From Balanoglossus misakiensis (taxonomy: Eukaryota > Hemichordata), in contig CM082589.2 of NCBI GenBank assembly GCA_040954595.2, positions 1-64,000 on the forward strand: 64,000 bases of DNA. Direction: 5' to 3'. Every line of letters starts with the position of its first letter. Position 1 is the stretch's first letter. This document shows, piece after piece, positions 12,547 through 26,042 of this stretch. The notes beneath the pieces are model-generated. The model saw only the letters and a list, made by a program, of their open reading frames with translations. It had not been told where the DNA came from and made no database searches. Made by a program: the position numbers and the translations under genes.

Positions 12547-15500
12547 GGCGGACTTCCGGTCGTAACGGCGCGGTGAATCTGGGCCAAGTTGCCAGCGACT
12601 TCCGGTCGTGACGGTGCGGTGAATCCGGGCCAAGTTGCCAGCGACTTCCGGTCGTAACAGCGCGGTGAATCCGGGCCAAGTTGCCGGCGACTTCCTGTGA
12701 ATCCGGGCCAAGTTGCGGCGACTTCCGGTCGTAATGGCGCGGTGAATCTGGGCCAAGTTGCCGGCGACTTCCTGTGAATCCGGGCCAAGTTGGGGTGAGT
12801 TCCGGTGGTAACGGCGCGGTGAATCCAGGCCAAGTTCCCGGAGACTTCCGTTCGTAATGGCGTGGAGAATCCGGGCCAAGTTGCCGGCGACTTCCGGTCG
12901 TAACGACGCGGTGAATCCGGGCCAAGTTGCGGCGACTTCCGGTCGTAACGGCGCGGTGAATCTGGGCCATGTTGCCGGCGACTTCCTGTGGTAATGGCGC
13001 GGTGAATCTGGGCCAAGTTGATGGCGACTTCCTGTGAATCCGGGCCAAGTTGCGGCGACTTCCGGTCGTAACAGCGCGGTGAATTCGGGCCAAGTTGCCG
13101 GCGACTTCCGGTCGTAACGGCGCGGTGAATCAGGGCCAAGTTGCGGCGACTTCCGGTCGTAACGGCGCGGTGAATCCAGGCCAAGTTGCCGGCGAGTTCC
13201 TGTCGTAATGGCGCGGTGAATCTGGGCAAAGTTGCCGGCGACTTCCGGTTGTAACGGCGCGGTGAATCTGGTCCAAGTTGCCGTTGATTTCCTGTGGTAA
13301 CGGCGTGGTGAATCTGGGCCAAGTTGATGGCGACTTCCTGTGAATCCGGGCCAAGTTGCCGGCGACTTCCGGTGGTAATGGCGCGGTGAAACTGAGCCAA
13401 GTTGCCGGCGACTTCCTGTCGTAACGGCGCGGTGAATCTGGGCAAAGTTGCCGGCGACTTCCGGTCGAAACGGCGCGGTGAATCCGGGCCAAGTTGATGG
13501 CGACTTCCTGTGAATCCGGGCCAAGTTGCCGGCGACTTCCTGTCGTAACGGCGCGGTGAATCTGGGCCAAGTTGCGGCGACTTCCGGTCGTAACGGCGCG
13601 GTGAATCTGGGCCAAGTTGCCAGCGACTTCCGGTCGTGACGGTGCGGTGAATCCGGGCCAAGTTGCCGGAGACTTCCTGTGAATCCGGGCCAAGTTGCCA
13701 GCGACTTCCGGTCGTAACAGCGTGGTGAATCCGGGCCAAGTTGCCGGCGACTTCCTGTGAATCCGGGCCAAGTTGCGGCGACTTCCGGTCGTAATGGCGC
13801 GGTGAATCTGGGCCAAGTTGCCGGCGACTTCCTGTGAATCCGGGCCAAGTTGGGGTGAGTTCCGGTGGTAACGGCGCGGTGAATCCAGGCCAAGTTCCCG
13901 GAGACTTCCGGTCGTAATGGCGCGGTGAATCCAGGCCAAGTTGCCGGCGACTTCCTGTCGTAATGGCGCGGTGAATCTGGGCAAAGTTGCCGGCGACTTC
14001 CGGTCGTAACGGCGCGGTGAATCTGGTCCAAGTTGCCGTTGATTTCCTGTGGTAACGGCGCGGTGAATCTGGGCCAAGTTGATGGCGACTTCCTGTGAAT
14101 CCGGGCCAAGTTGCCGGCGACTTCCGGTGGTAATGGCGCGGTGAAACTGAGCCAAGTTGCCGGCGACTTCCTGTCGTAACGGCGCGGTGAATCTGGGCAA
14201 AGTTGCCGGCGACTTCCGGTCGTAACGGCGCGGTGAATCCGGGCCAAGTTGATGGCGACTTCCTGTGAATCCGGGCCAAGTTGCCGGCGACTTCCTGTCG
14301 TAACGGCGCGGTGAATCTGGGCCAAGTTGCCGTTGATTTCTTGTGGTAACGGCGCGGTGAATCTGGGCCAAGTTGATGGCGACTTCCTGTGAATCCGGGC
14401 CAAGTTGCCGGCGACTTCCGGTGGTAATGGCGCGGTGAAACTGAGCCAAGTTGCCGGCGACTTCCTGTCGTAACGGCGCGGTGAATCTGGGCAAAGTTGC
14501 CGGCGACTTCCGGTCGTAACGGCGCGGTGAATCCGGGCCAAGTTTATGGCGACTTCCTGTGAATCCGGGCCAAGTTGCCGGCGACTTCCTGTCGTAACGG
14601 CGCGGTGAATCTGGGCAAAGTTGCCGGCGACTTCCGGTCGTAACGGCGCGGTGAATCCGGGCCAAGTTGCCGGAGACTTCCTGTGAATCCGGGCCAAGTT
14701 GCCAGCGACTTCCGGTGGTAACGGCGCGGTGAATCTGGGCCAAGTTGCCGTTGATTTCCTGTGGTAACGGCGCGGTGAATCTGGGCCAAGTTGATGGCGA
14801 CTTCCTGTGAATCCGGGCCAAGTTGCCGGCGACTTCCGGTGGTAACGGCACGGTGAATCTGGGCCAAGTTGCCGTTGATTTCCTGTGGTAACGGCGCGGT
14901 GAATCTGGGCCAAGTTGATGGCGACTTCCTGTGAATCCGGGCCAAGTTGCCGGCGACTTCCGGTGGTAATGGCGCGGTGAAACTGAGCCAAGTTGCCGGC
15001 GACTTCCTGTCGTAACGGCGCGGTGAATCTGGGCAAAGTTGCCGGCGACTTCCGGTCGTAACGGCGCGGTGAATCCGGGCCAAGTTGATGGCGACTTCCT
15101 GTGAATCCGGGCCAAGTTGCCGGCGACTTCCTGTCGTAACGGCGCGGTGAATCTGGGCAAAGTTGCCGGCGACTTCCGGTCGTAACGGCGCGGTGAATCT
15201 GGTCCAAGTTGCCGTTGATTTCCTGTGGTAACGGCGCGGTGAATCTGGGCCAAGTTGATGGCGACTTCCGGTGGTAATGGCGCGGTGAAACTGAGCCAAG
15301 TTGCCGGCGACTTCCGGTCGTAACGGCGCGGTGAATCCGGGCCAAGTTGATGGCGACTTCCTGTGAATCCGGGCCAAGTTGCCGGCGACTTCCTGTCGTA
15401 ACGGCGCGGTGAATCTGGGCAAAGTTGCCGGCGACTTCCGGTCGTAACGGCGCGGTGAATCTGGGCCAAGTTGCCGTTGATTTCCTGTGGTAATGGCGCG

Positions 15501-18500
15501 GTGAATCTGGGCCAAGTTGATGGCGACTTCCTGTGAATCCGGGCCAAGTTGCCGGCGACTTCCTGTCGTAACGGCGCGGTGAAACTGAGCCAAGTTGCCG
15601 GCGACTTCCTGTCGTAACGGCGCGGTGAATCTGGGCAAAGTTGCCGGCGACTTCCGGTCGTAACGGCGCGGTGAATCCGGGCCAAGTTGATGGCGACTTC
15701 CTGTGAATCCGGGCCAAGTTGCCGGCGACTTCCTGTCGTAACGGCGCGGTGAATCTGGGCAAAGTTGCCGGCGACTTCCGGTCGTAACGGCGCGGTGAAT
15801 CTGGGCCAAGTTGCCGTTGATTTCCTGTGGTAACGGCGCGGTGAATCTGGGCCAAGTTGATGGCGACTTCCTGTGAATCCGGGCCAAGTTGCCGGCGACT
15901 TCCGGTGGTAATGGCGCGGTGAAACTGAGCCAAGTTGCCGGCGACTTCCTGTCGTAACGGCGCGGTGAATCTGGGCAAAGTTGCCGGCGACTTCCGGTCG
16001 TAACGGCGCGGTGAATCCGGGCCAAGTTGATGGCGACTTCCTGTGAATCCGGGCCAAGTTGCCGGCGACTTCCTGTCGTAACGGCGCGTTGAATCCGGGC
16101 CAAGTTGCCGGAGACTTCCTGTGAATCCGGGCCAAGTTGCCAGCGACTTCCGGTGGTAACGGCGCGGTGAAACTGGGCCAAGTTGCCGGCGACTTCCTGT
16201 CGTAACGGCGCAGTGAATCTGGGCAAAGTTGCCGGCGACTTCCGGTCGTAACGGCGCGGTGAATCCGGGCCAAGTTGCTGGCGACTTCCGGTGGTAACGG
16301 CGCGGTGAATCTGGGCCAAGTTGCCGTTGATTTCCTGTGGTAACGGCGCGGTGAATATGGGCCAAGTTGATGGCGACTTCCTGTGAATCCGGGCCAAGTT
16401 GCCGGCGACTTTCGGTGGTAATTGCGCGGTGAAACTGAGCCAAGTTGCCGGCGACTTCCTGTCGTAACGGCGCGGTGAATCTGGGCAAAGTTGCCGTTGA
16501 TTTCCTGTGGTAACGGCGCGGTGAATCTGGGCCAAGTTGATGGCGACTTCCTGTGAATCCGGGCCAAGTTGCCGGCGACTTCCGGTGGTAATGGCGCGGT
16601 GAAACTGAGCCAAGTTGCCGGCGACTTCCTGTGGTAACGGCGCGGTGAATCTGGGCAAAGTTGCCGGCGACTTCCGGTCGTAACGGCGCGGTGAATCCGG
16701 GCCAAGTTGATGGCGACTTCCTGTGAATCCGGGCCAAGTTGCCGGCGACTTCCTGTCGTAACGGCGCGGTGAATCTGGGCAAAGTTGCCGGCGACTTCCG
16801 GTGGTAACGGCGCGGTGAATCTGGGCCAAGTTGCCGTTGATTTCCTGTGGTAACGGCGCGGTGAATCTGGGCCAAGTTGATGGCGACTTCCTGTGAATCC
16901 GGGCCAAGTTGCCGGCGACTTCCGGTGGTAATGGCGCGGTGAAACTGAGCCAAGTTGCCGGCGACTTCCTGTCGTAACGGCGCGGTGAATCTGGGCAAAG
17001 TTGTCGGCGACTTCCGGTCGTAACGGCGCGGTGAATCCGGGCCAAGTTGATGGCGACTTCCTGTGAATCCGGGCCAAGTTGCCGGCGACTTCCTGTCGTA
17101 ACGGCGCGGTGAATCTGGGCAAAGTTGCCGGCGACTTCCGGTCGTAACGGCGCGGTGAATCCGGGCCAAGTTGATGGCGACTTCCTGTGAATCCGGGCGT
17201 AGTTGCCGGCGACTTCCTGTCGTAACGGCGCGGTGAATCTGGGCAAAGTTGCCGGCGACTTCCAGTCGTAACGGCGCGGTGAATCTGGTCCAAGTTGCCG
17301 TTGATTTCCTGTGGTAACGGCGCGGTGAATCTGGGCCAAGTTGATGGCGACTTCCTGTGAATCCGGGCCAAGTTGCCGGCGACTTCCGGTGGTAATGGCG
17401 CGGTGAAACTGAGCCAAGTTGCCGGCGACTTCCTGTCGTAACGGCGCGGTGAATCTGGGCAAAGTTGACGGCGACTTCCGGTCGTAACGGCGCGGTGAAT
17501 CCGGGCCAAGTTGATGGCGACTTCCTGTGAATCCGGGCCAAGTTGCCGGCGACTTCCGGTCGTAACGGCGCGGTGAATCCGGGCCAAGTTGCCGGAGACT
17601 TCCTGTGAATCCGGGCCAAGTTGCCAGCGACTTCCGGTGGTAACGGCGCGGTGAAACTGAGCCAAGTTGCCGGCGACTTCCTGTCGTAACGGCGCGGTGA
17701 ATCTGGGCAAAGTTGCCGGCGACTTCCGGTCGTAACAGCGCGGTGAATCCGGGCCAAGTTGATGGCGACTTCCTGTGAATCCGGACCATGTTGCCGGCGA
17801 CTTCCTGTCGTAACGGCGCGGTGAATCTGGGCAAAGTTGCCGGCGACTTCCGGTCGTAACGGCGCGGTGAATCTGGGCCAAGTTGCCGTTGATTTCCTGT
17901 GGTAACGGCGCGGTGAATCTGGGCCAAGTTGATGGCGACTTCCTGTGAATCCGGGCCAAGTTGCCGGCGACTTCCGGTGGTAATGGCGCGGTGAAACTGA
18001 GCCAAGTTGCCGGCGACTTCCTGTCGTAACGGCGCGGTGAATCTGGGCAAAGTTGCCGGCGACTTCCGGTCGTAACGGCGCGGTGAATCCGGGCCAAGTT
18101 GATGGCGACTTCCTGTGAATCCGGGCCAAGTTGCCGGCGACTTCCTGTCGTAACGGCGCGTTGAATCCGGGCCAAGTTGCCGGAGACTTCCTGTGGTAAC
18201 GGCGCGGTGAATCTGGGCCAAGTTGATGGCGACTTCCGGTGGTAATGGCGCGGTGAAACTGAGCCAAGTTGCCGGCGACTTCCTGTCGTAACGGCGCGGT
18301 AAATCTGGGCAAAGTTGCCGGCGACTTCCGGTCGTAACGGCGCGGTGAATCCGGGCCAAGTTGATGGCGACTTCCTGTGAATCCGGGCCAAGTTGCCGGC
18401 GACTTCCTGTCGTAACGGCGCGGTGAATCTGGGCAAAGTTGCCGGCGACTTCCGGTCGTAACGGCGCGGTGAATCTGGGCCAAGTTGCCGTTGATTTCCT

Positions 18501-21500
18501 GTGGTAACGGCGCGGTGAATCTGGGCCAAGTTGATGGCGACTTCCTGTGAATCCGGGCCAAGTTGCCGGCGACTTCCTGTCGTAACGGCGCGGTGAAACT
18601 GAGCCAAGTTGCCGGCGACTTCCTGTCGTAACGGCGCGGTGAATCTGGGCAAAGTTGCCGGCGACTTCCGGTCGTAACGGCGCGGTGAATCCGGGCCAAG
18701 TTGATGGCGACTTCCTGTGAATCCGGGCCAAGTTGCCGGCGACTTCCTGTCGTAACGGCGCGGTGAATCTGGGCAAAGTTGCCGGCGACTTCCGGTCGTA
18801 ACGGCGCGGTGAATCTGGGCCAAGTTGCCGTTGATTTCCTGTGGTAACGGCGCGGTGAATCTGGGCCAAGTTGATGGCGACTTCCTGTGAATCCGGGCCA
18901 AGTTGCCGGCGACTTCCGGTGGTAATGGCGCGGTGAAACTGAGCCAAGTTGCCGGCGACTTCCTGTCGTAACGGCGCGGTGAATCTGGGCAAAGTTGCCG
19001 GCGACTTCCGGTCGTAACGGCGCGGTGAATCCGGGCCAAGTTGATGGCGACTTCCTGTGAATCCGGGCCAAGTTGCCGGCGACTTCCTGTCGTAACGGCG
19101 CGTTGAATCCGGGCCAAGTTGCCGGAGACTTCCTGTGAATCCGGGCCAAGTTGCCAGCGACTTCCGGTGGTAACGGCGCGGTGAAACTGGGCCAAGTTGC
19201 CGGCGACTTCCTGTCGTAACGGCGCAGTGAATCTGGGCAAAGTTGCCGGCGACTTCCGGTCGTAACGGCGCGGTGAATCCGGGCCAAGTTGCCGGCGACT
19301 TCCGGTGGTAACGGCGCGGTGAATCTGGGCCAAGTTGCCGTTGATTTCCTGTGGTAACGGCGCGGTGAATATGGGCCAAGTTGATGGCGACTTCCTGTGA
19401 ATCCGGGCCAAGTTGCCGGCGACTTTCGGTGGTAATTGCGCGGTGAAACTGAGCCAAGTTGCCGGCGACTTCCTGTCGTAACGGCGCGGTGAATCTGGGC
19501 AAAGTTGCCGTTGATTTCCTGTGGTAACGGCGCGGTGAATCTGGGCCAAGTTGATGGCGACTTCCTGTGAATCCGGGCCAAGTTGCCGGCGACTTCCGGT
19601 GGTAATGGCGCGGTGAAACTGAGCCAAGTTGCCGGCGACTTCCTGTGGTAACGGCGCGGTGAATCTGGGCAAAGTTGCCGGCGACTTCCGGTCGTAACGG
19701 CGCGGTGAATCCGGGCCAAGTTGATGGCGACTTCCTGTGAATCCGGGCCAAGTTGCCGGCGACTTCCTGTCGTAACGGCGCGGTGAATCTGGGCAAAGTT
19801 GCCGGCGACTTACGGTCGTAACGGCGCGGTGAATCCGGGCCAAGTTGATGGCGACTTCCTGTGAATCCGGGCCAAGTTGCCGGCGACTTCCGGTGGTAAT
19901 GGCGCGGTGAAACTGAGCCAAGTTGCCGGCGACTTCCTGTCGTAACGGCGCGGTGAATCTGGGCAAAGTTGCCGGCGACTTCCGGTCGTAACGGCGCGGT
20001 GAATCCGGGCCAAGTTGATGGCGACTTCCTGTGAATCCGGGACAAGTTGCCGGCGACTTCCTGTCGTAACGGCGCGGTGAATCTGGGCAAAGTTTCCGGC
20101 GACTTCCGGTCGTAACGGCGCGGTGAATCTGGGCCAAGTTGCCGTTGATTTCCTGTGGTAACGGCGCGGTGAATCTGGGCCAAGTTGATGGCGACTTCCT
20201 GTGAATCCGGGCCAAGTTGCCGGCGACTTCCGGTGGTAATGGCGCGGTGAAACTGAGCCAAGTTGCCGGCGACTTCCTGTCGTAACGGCGCGGTGAATCT
20301 GGGCAAAGTTGTCGGCGACTTCCGGTCGTAACGGCGCGGTGAATCCGGGCCAAGTTGATGGCGACTTCCTGTGAATCCGGGCCAAGTTGCCGGCGACTTC
20401 CTGTCGTAACGGCGCGGTGAATCTGGGCAAAGTTGCCGGCGACTTCCGGTCGTAACGGCGCGGTGAATCCGGGCCAAGTTGATGGCGACTTCCTGTGAAT
20501 CCGGGCCAAGTTGCCGGCGACTTCCTGTCGTAACGGCGCGGTGAATCTGGGAAAAGTTGCCGGTGACTTCCGGTCGTAACGGCGCGGTGAATCTGGTCCA
20601 AGTTGCCGTTGATTTCCTGTGGTAACGGCGCGGTGAATCCGGGCCAAGTTGATGGCGACTTCCTGTGAATCCAGGCCAAGTTGCCGGCGACTTCCGGTCG
20701 TAACGGCGCGGTGAATCCGGGCCAAGTTGCCGGAGACTTCCTGTGAATCCGGGCCAAGTTGCCAGCGACTTCCGGTGGTAACGGCGCGGTGAAACTGGGC
20801 CAAGTTGCCGGCGACTTCCTGTCGTAACGGCGCGGCGAATCTGGGCAAAGTTGCCGGCGACTTCCGGTGGTAATGGCGCGGTGAAACTGAGCCAAGTAGC
20901 CGGCGACTTCCTGTCGTAACGGCGCGGTGAATCTGGGCAAAGTTGCCGGCGACTTCCGGTCGTAACAGCGCGGTGAATCCGGGCCAAGTTGATGGCGACT
21001 TCCTGTGAATCCGGGCCAAGTTGCCGGCGACTTCCTGTCGTAACGGCGCGGTGAATCTGGGCAAAGTTGCCGTTGATTTCCTGTGGTAACGGCGCGGTGA
21101 ATCTGGGCCAAGTTGATGGCGACTTCCTGTGAATCCGGGCCAAGTTGCCGGCGACTTCCGGTGGTAATGGCGCGGTGAAACTGAGCCAAGTTGCCGGCGA
21201 CTTCCTGTGGTAACGGCGCGGTGAATCTGGGCAAAGTTGCCGGCGACTTCCGGTCGTAACGGCGCGGTGAATCCGGGCCAAGTTGATGGCGACTTCCTGT
21301 GAATCCGGGCCAAGTTGCCGGCGACTTCCTGTCGTAACGGCGCGGTGAATCTGGGCAAAGTTGCCGGCGACTTACGGTCGTAACGGCGCGGTGAATCCGG
21401 GCCAAGTTGATGGCGACTTCCTGTGAATCCGGGCCAAGTTGCCGGCGACTTCCGGTGGTAATGGCGCGGTGAAACTGAGCCAAGTTGCCGGCGACTTCCT

Positions 21501-24500
21501 GTCGTAACGGCGCGGTGAATCTGGGCAAAGTTGCCGGCGACTTCCGGTCGTAACGGCGCGGTGAATCCGGGCCAAGTTGATGGCGACTTCCTGTGAATCC
21601 GGGACAAGTTGCCGGCGACTTCCTGTCGTAACGGCGCGGTGAATCTGGGCAAAGTTTCCGGCGACTTCCGGTCGTAACGGCGCGGTGAATCTGGGCCAAG
21701 TTGCCGTTGATTTCCTGTGGTAACGGCGCGGTGAATCTGGGCCAAGTTGATGGCGACTTCCTGTGAATCCGGGCCAAGTTGCCGGCGACTTCCGGTGGTA
21801 ATGGCGCGGTGAAACTGAGCCAAGTTGCCGGCGACTTCCTGTCGTAACGGCGCGGTGAATCTGGGCAAAGTTGTCGGCGACTTCCGGTCGTAACGGCGCG
21901 GTGAATCCGGGCCAAGTTGATGGCGACTTCCTGTGAATCCGGGCCAAGTTGCCGGCGACTTCCTGTCGTAACGGCGCGGTGAATCTGGTCCAAGTTGCCG
22001 TTGATTTCCTGTGGTAACGGCGCGGTGAATCCGGGCCAAGTTGATGGCGACTTCCTGTGAATCCAGGCCAAGTTGCCGGCGACTTCCGGTCGTAACGGCG
22101 CGGTGAATCCGGGCCAAGTTGCCGGAGACTTCCTGTGAATCCGGGCCAAGTTGCCAGCGACTTCCGGTGGTAACGGCGCGGTGAAACTGGGCCAAGTTGC
22201 CGGCGACTTCCTGTCGTAACGGCGCGGCGAATCTGGGCAAAGTTGCCGGCGACTTCCGGTGGTAATGGCGCGGTGAAACTGAGCCAAGTAGCCGGCGACT
22301 TCCTGTCGTAACGGCGCGGTGAATCTGGGCAAAGTTGCCGGCGACTTCCGGTCGTAACAGCGCGGTGAATCCGGGCCAAGTTGATGGCGACTTCCTGTGA
22401 ATCCGGGCCAAGTTGCCGGCGACTTCCTGTCGTAACGGCGCGGTGAATCTGGGCAAAGTTGCCGGCGACTTCCGGTCGTAACGGCGCGGTGAATCCGGGC
22501 CAAGTTGATGGCGACTTCCTGTGAATCCGGGCCAAGTTGCCGGCGACTTCCTGTCGTAACGGCGCGGTGAATCTGGGCAAAGTTGCCGGCGACTTCCGGT
22601 CGTAACGGCGCGGTGAATCTGGTCCAAGTTGCCGTTGATTTCCTGTGGTAACGGCGCGGTGAATCTGGGCCAAGTTGATGGCGACTTCCTGTGAATCCAG
22701 GCCAAGTTGCCGGCGACTTCCGGTCGTAACGGCGCGGTGAATCCGGGCCAAGTTGCCGGAGACTTCCTGTGAATCCGGGCCAAGTTGCCAGCGACTTCCG
22801 GTGGTAACGGCGCGGTGAAACTGGGCCAAGTTGCCGGCGACTTCCTGTCGTAACGGCGCGGCGAATCTGGGCAAAGTTGCCGGCGACTTCCGGTGGTAAT
22901 GGCGCGGTGAAACTGAGCCAAGTTGCCGGCGACTTCCTGTCGTAACGGCGCGGTGAATCTGGGCAAAGTTGCCGGCGACTTCCGGTCGTAACGGCGCGGT
23001 GAATCCGGGCCAAGTTGATGGCGACTTCCTGTGAATCCGGGCCAAGTTGCCGGCGACTTCCTGTCGTAACGGCGCGTTGAATCCGGGCCAAGTTGCCGGA
23101 GACTTCCTGTGAATCCGGGCCAAGTTGCCAGCGACTTCCGGTGGTAACGGCGCGGTGAAACTGGGCCAAGTTGCCGGCGACTTCCTGTCGTAACGGCGCA
23201 GTGAATCTGGGCAAAGTTGCCGGCGACTTCCGGTCGTAACGGCGCGGTGAATCCGGGCCAAGTTGCCGGCGACTTCCGGTGGTAACGGCGCGGTGAATCT
23301 GGGCCAAGTTGCCGTTGATTTCCTGTGGTAACGGCGCGGTGAATATGGGCCAAGTTGATGGCGACTTCCTGTGAATCCGGGCCAAGTTGCCGGCGACTTT
23401 CGGTGGTAATGGCGCGGTGAAACTGAGCCAAGTTGCCGGCGACTTCCTGTCGTAACGGCGCGGTGAATCTGGGCAAAGTTGCCGTTGATTTCCTGTGGTA
23501 ACGGCGCGGTGAATCTGGGCCAATTTGATGGCGACTTCCTGTGAATCCGGGCCAAGTTGCCGGCGACTTCCGGTGGTAATGGCGCGGTGAAACTGAGCCA
23601 AGTTGCCGGCGACTTCCTGTCGTAACGGCGCGGTGAATCTGGGCAAAGTTGCCGGCGACTTCCGGTCGTAACGGCGCGGTGAATCCGGGCCAAGTTGATG
23701 GCGACTTCCTGTGAATCCGGGCCAAGTTGCCGGCGACTTCCTGTCGTAACGGCGCGGTGAATCTGGGCAAAGTTGCCGGCGACTTCCGGTCGTAACGGCG
23801 CGGTGAATCTGGGCCAAGTTGCCGTTGATTTCCTGTGGTAACGGCGCGGTGAATCTGGGCCAAGTTGATGGCGACTTCCTGTGAATCCGGGCCAAGTTGC
23901 CGGCGACTTCCGGTGGTAATGGCGCGGTGAAACTGAGCCAAGTTGCCGGCGACTTCCTGTCGTAACGGCGCGGTGAATCTGGGCAAAGTTGCCGGCGACT
24001 TCCGGTCGTAACGGCGCGGTGAATCCGGGCCAAGTTGATGGCGACTTCCTGTGAATCCGGGCCAAGTTGCCGGCGACTTCCTGTCGTGACGGCGCGGTGA
24101 ATATGGGCAAAGTTGCCGGCGACTTCCGGTCGTAACGGCGCGGTGAATCCGGGCCAAGTTGCCGGCGACTTCCGGTGGTAACGGCGCGGTGAATCTGGGC
24201 CAAGTTGCCGTTGATTTCCTGTGGTAACGGCGCGGTGAATCTGGGCCAAGTTGATGGCGACTTCCTGTGAATCCGGGCCAAGTTGCCGGCGACTTCCGGT
24301 GGTAATGGCGCGGTGAAACTGAGCCAAGTTGCCGGCGACTTCCTGTCGTAACGGCGCGGTGAAATATGGCAAAGTTGCCGGCGACTTCCGGTCGTAACGG
24401 CGCGGTGAATCCGGGCCAAGTTGCGGCGACTTCCGGTCGTAACGGCGCGGTGAATCTAGGCCAAGTTGCCGGCGACTTCCTGTCGTAACGGCGCGGTGAA

Positions 24501-25824
24501 TCCGGGCCTAGTTGCGGCGACTTCCGGTCGTAACGGCACGGTGAATCCAGGCCAAGTTGCCGGCGACTTTCGGTCGTAACGGCGCGGTGAAACTGGGCCA
24601 AGTTGCCGTTGATTTCCTGTGGTAACGGCGCGGTGAATCTGGGCCAAGTTGATGGCGACTTCCTGTGAATCCGGGCCAAGTTGCCGGCGACTTCCGGTGG
24701 TAATGGCGCGGTGAAACTGAGCCAAGTTGCCGGCGACTTCCTGTCGTAACGGCGCGGTGAATCTGGGCAAAGTTGCCGGCGACTTCCGGTCGTAACGGCG
24801 CGGTGAATCCGGGCCAAGTTGCCGGAGACTTCCTGTGAATCCGGGCCAAGTTGCCAGCGACTTCCGGTGGTAACGGCGCGGTGAAACTGGGCCAAGTTGC
24901 CGGCGACTTCCTGTCGTAACGGCGCGGTGAATCTGGGCAAAGTTGCCGGCGACTTCCGGTCGTAACGGCGCGGTGAATCCGGGCCAAGTTGCCGGCGACT
25001 TCCGGTGGTAATGGCGCGGTGAATCTGGGCCAAGTTGCCGTTGATTTCCTGTGGTAACGGCGCGGTGAATCTGGGCCAAGTTGCCGGCGACTTCCTGTCG
25101 TAACGGCGCGGTGAATCTGGGCCAAGTTGCCGGCGATTTCCTGTGGTAACGGCGCGGTGAATCTTGGCCAAGTTGATGGCGACTTCCTGTGAATCCGGCC
25201 CAAGTTGCCGGCGACTTCCGGTGGTAACGGCGCGGTGAAACTGGGCCAAGTTGCCGGCGACTTCCTGTCGTAACGGCGCGGTGAATCTGGGCAAAGTTGC
25301 CGGTGACTTCCGGTCGTAACGGCGCGGTGAATCCGGGCCAAGTTGCCGGCGACTTCCGGTGGTAATGGCGCGGTGAATCTGGGCCAAGTTGATGGCGACT
25401 TCCTGTGAATCCGGGCCAAGTTGCCGGCGACTTCCGGTGGTAACGGCACGGTGAAACTGGGCCAAGTTGCCGGCGACTTCCTGTCGTAACGGCGCGGTGA
25501 ACCTGGCCAAAGTTGCCGGCGACTTCCGGTCGTAACGGCGCGGTGAATCCGGGCCAAGTTGCCGGCGACTTCCGGTCGTAACGGCGCGGTGAATCCGGGC
25601 CAAGTTGATGGCGACTTCTTGTGAATCCGGGCCAAGTTTCCGGCGACTTCCGGTGGTAACGGCGCGGTGAAACTTGGCCAAGTTGCCGGCGACTTCCTGT
25701 CGTAACGGCGCGGTGAATCTGGGCAAAGTTGCCGGCGACTTCCGGTCGTAACGGCGCGGTGAATCCGGGCCAAGTTGCCGGCGACTTCCGGTGGTAACGG
25801 CGCGGTGAATCTGGGCCAAGTTGA
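12547..25824. repeat. Minisatellite array B2 with 170-bp higher-order unit
   Basis: About 13.3 kb of 46-bp units interspersed with 32-bp deletion derivatives. The subunits differ by marker changes: GTTGATTTCCTGTGG, GTTGATGGCGACTTCC, GAAACTGAGCC, GGGCAAAGTTG and GAATCCGGGCC. Consecutive copies of the GCCGTTGATTTCC marker are spaced 340, 510, 170 and 340 bp, giving a 170-bp higher-order period of three 46-mers plus one 32-mer. The minus strand has almost no stops in any frame, producing open frames up to 4229 codons that overlap in different frames. I regard those as compositional artefacts, not genes. Confidence 0.96.
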
Positions 25825-26042
25825 TGGGAGCAGACTGGAAGGGGACTGGAGCAGACTTGAGGGGGACTGGAGCAGACTGGAGGGGGACTGGAGCATGCTG
25901 GAGGGGGACTGGAGCAGACTGGAGGGGGACTGGAGCAGACTGGAGGGGGATTGGAGCAGACTGGAGGGGGACTGGAGCATGCTGGAGGGGGACTGGAGCA
26001 GACTGGAGGGGGACTGGAGCAGACTGGAGGGGGACTGGAGTA
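25825..26042. repeat. Minisatellite array C, 21-bp unit
   Basis: About ten copies of ACTGGAGCAGACTGGAGGGG plus G. A variant reading GAGCATGCTGG occurs at 25891 and 25975, exactly 84 bp (four units) apart, so there is a small higher-order period. Because 21 is divisible by three, both strands translate as heptapeptide repeats. The array joins B2 at GTTGATGG|GAGCAGACTGG and passes directly into array D. Confidence 0.95.

Noticed and set aside
12256-25819. Minus-strand open frames up to 4229 codons as a giant repeat protein
   Set aside because: Several frames are open at once, unit lengths of 46 and 32 bp shift the frame, and indels do not respect codons. Real repeat proteins keep one frame.
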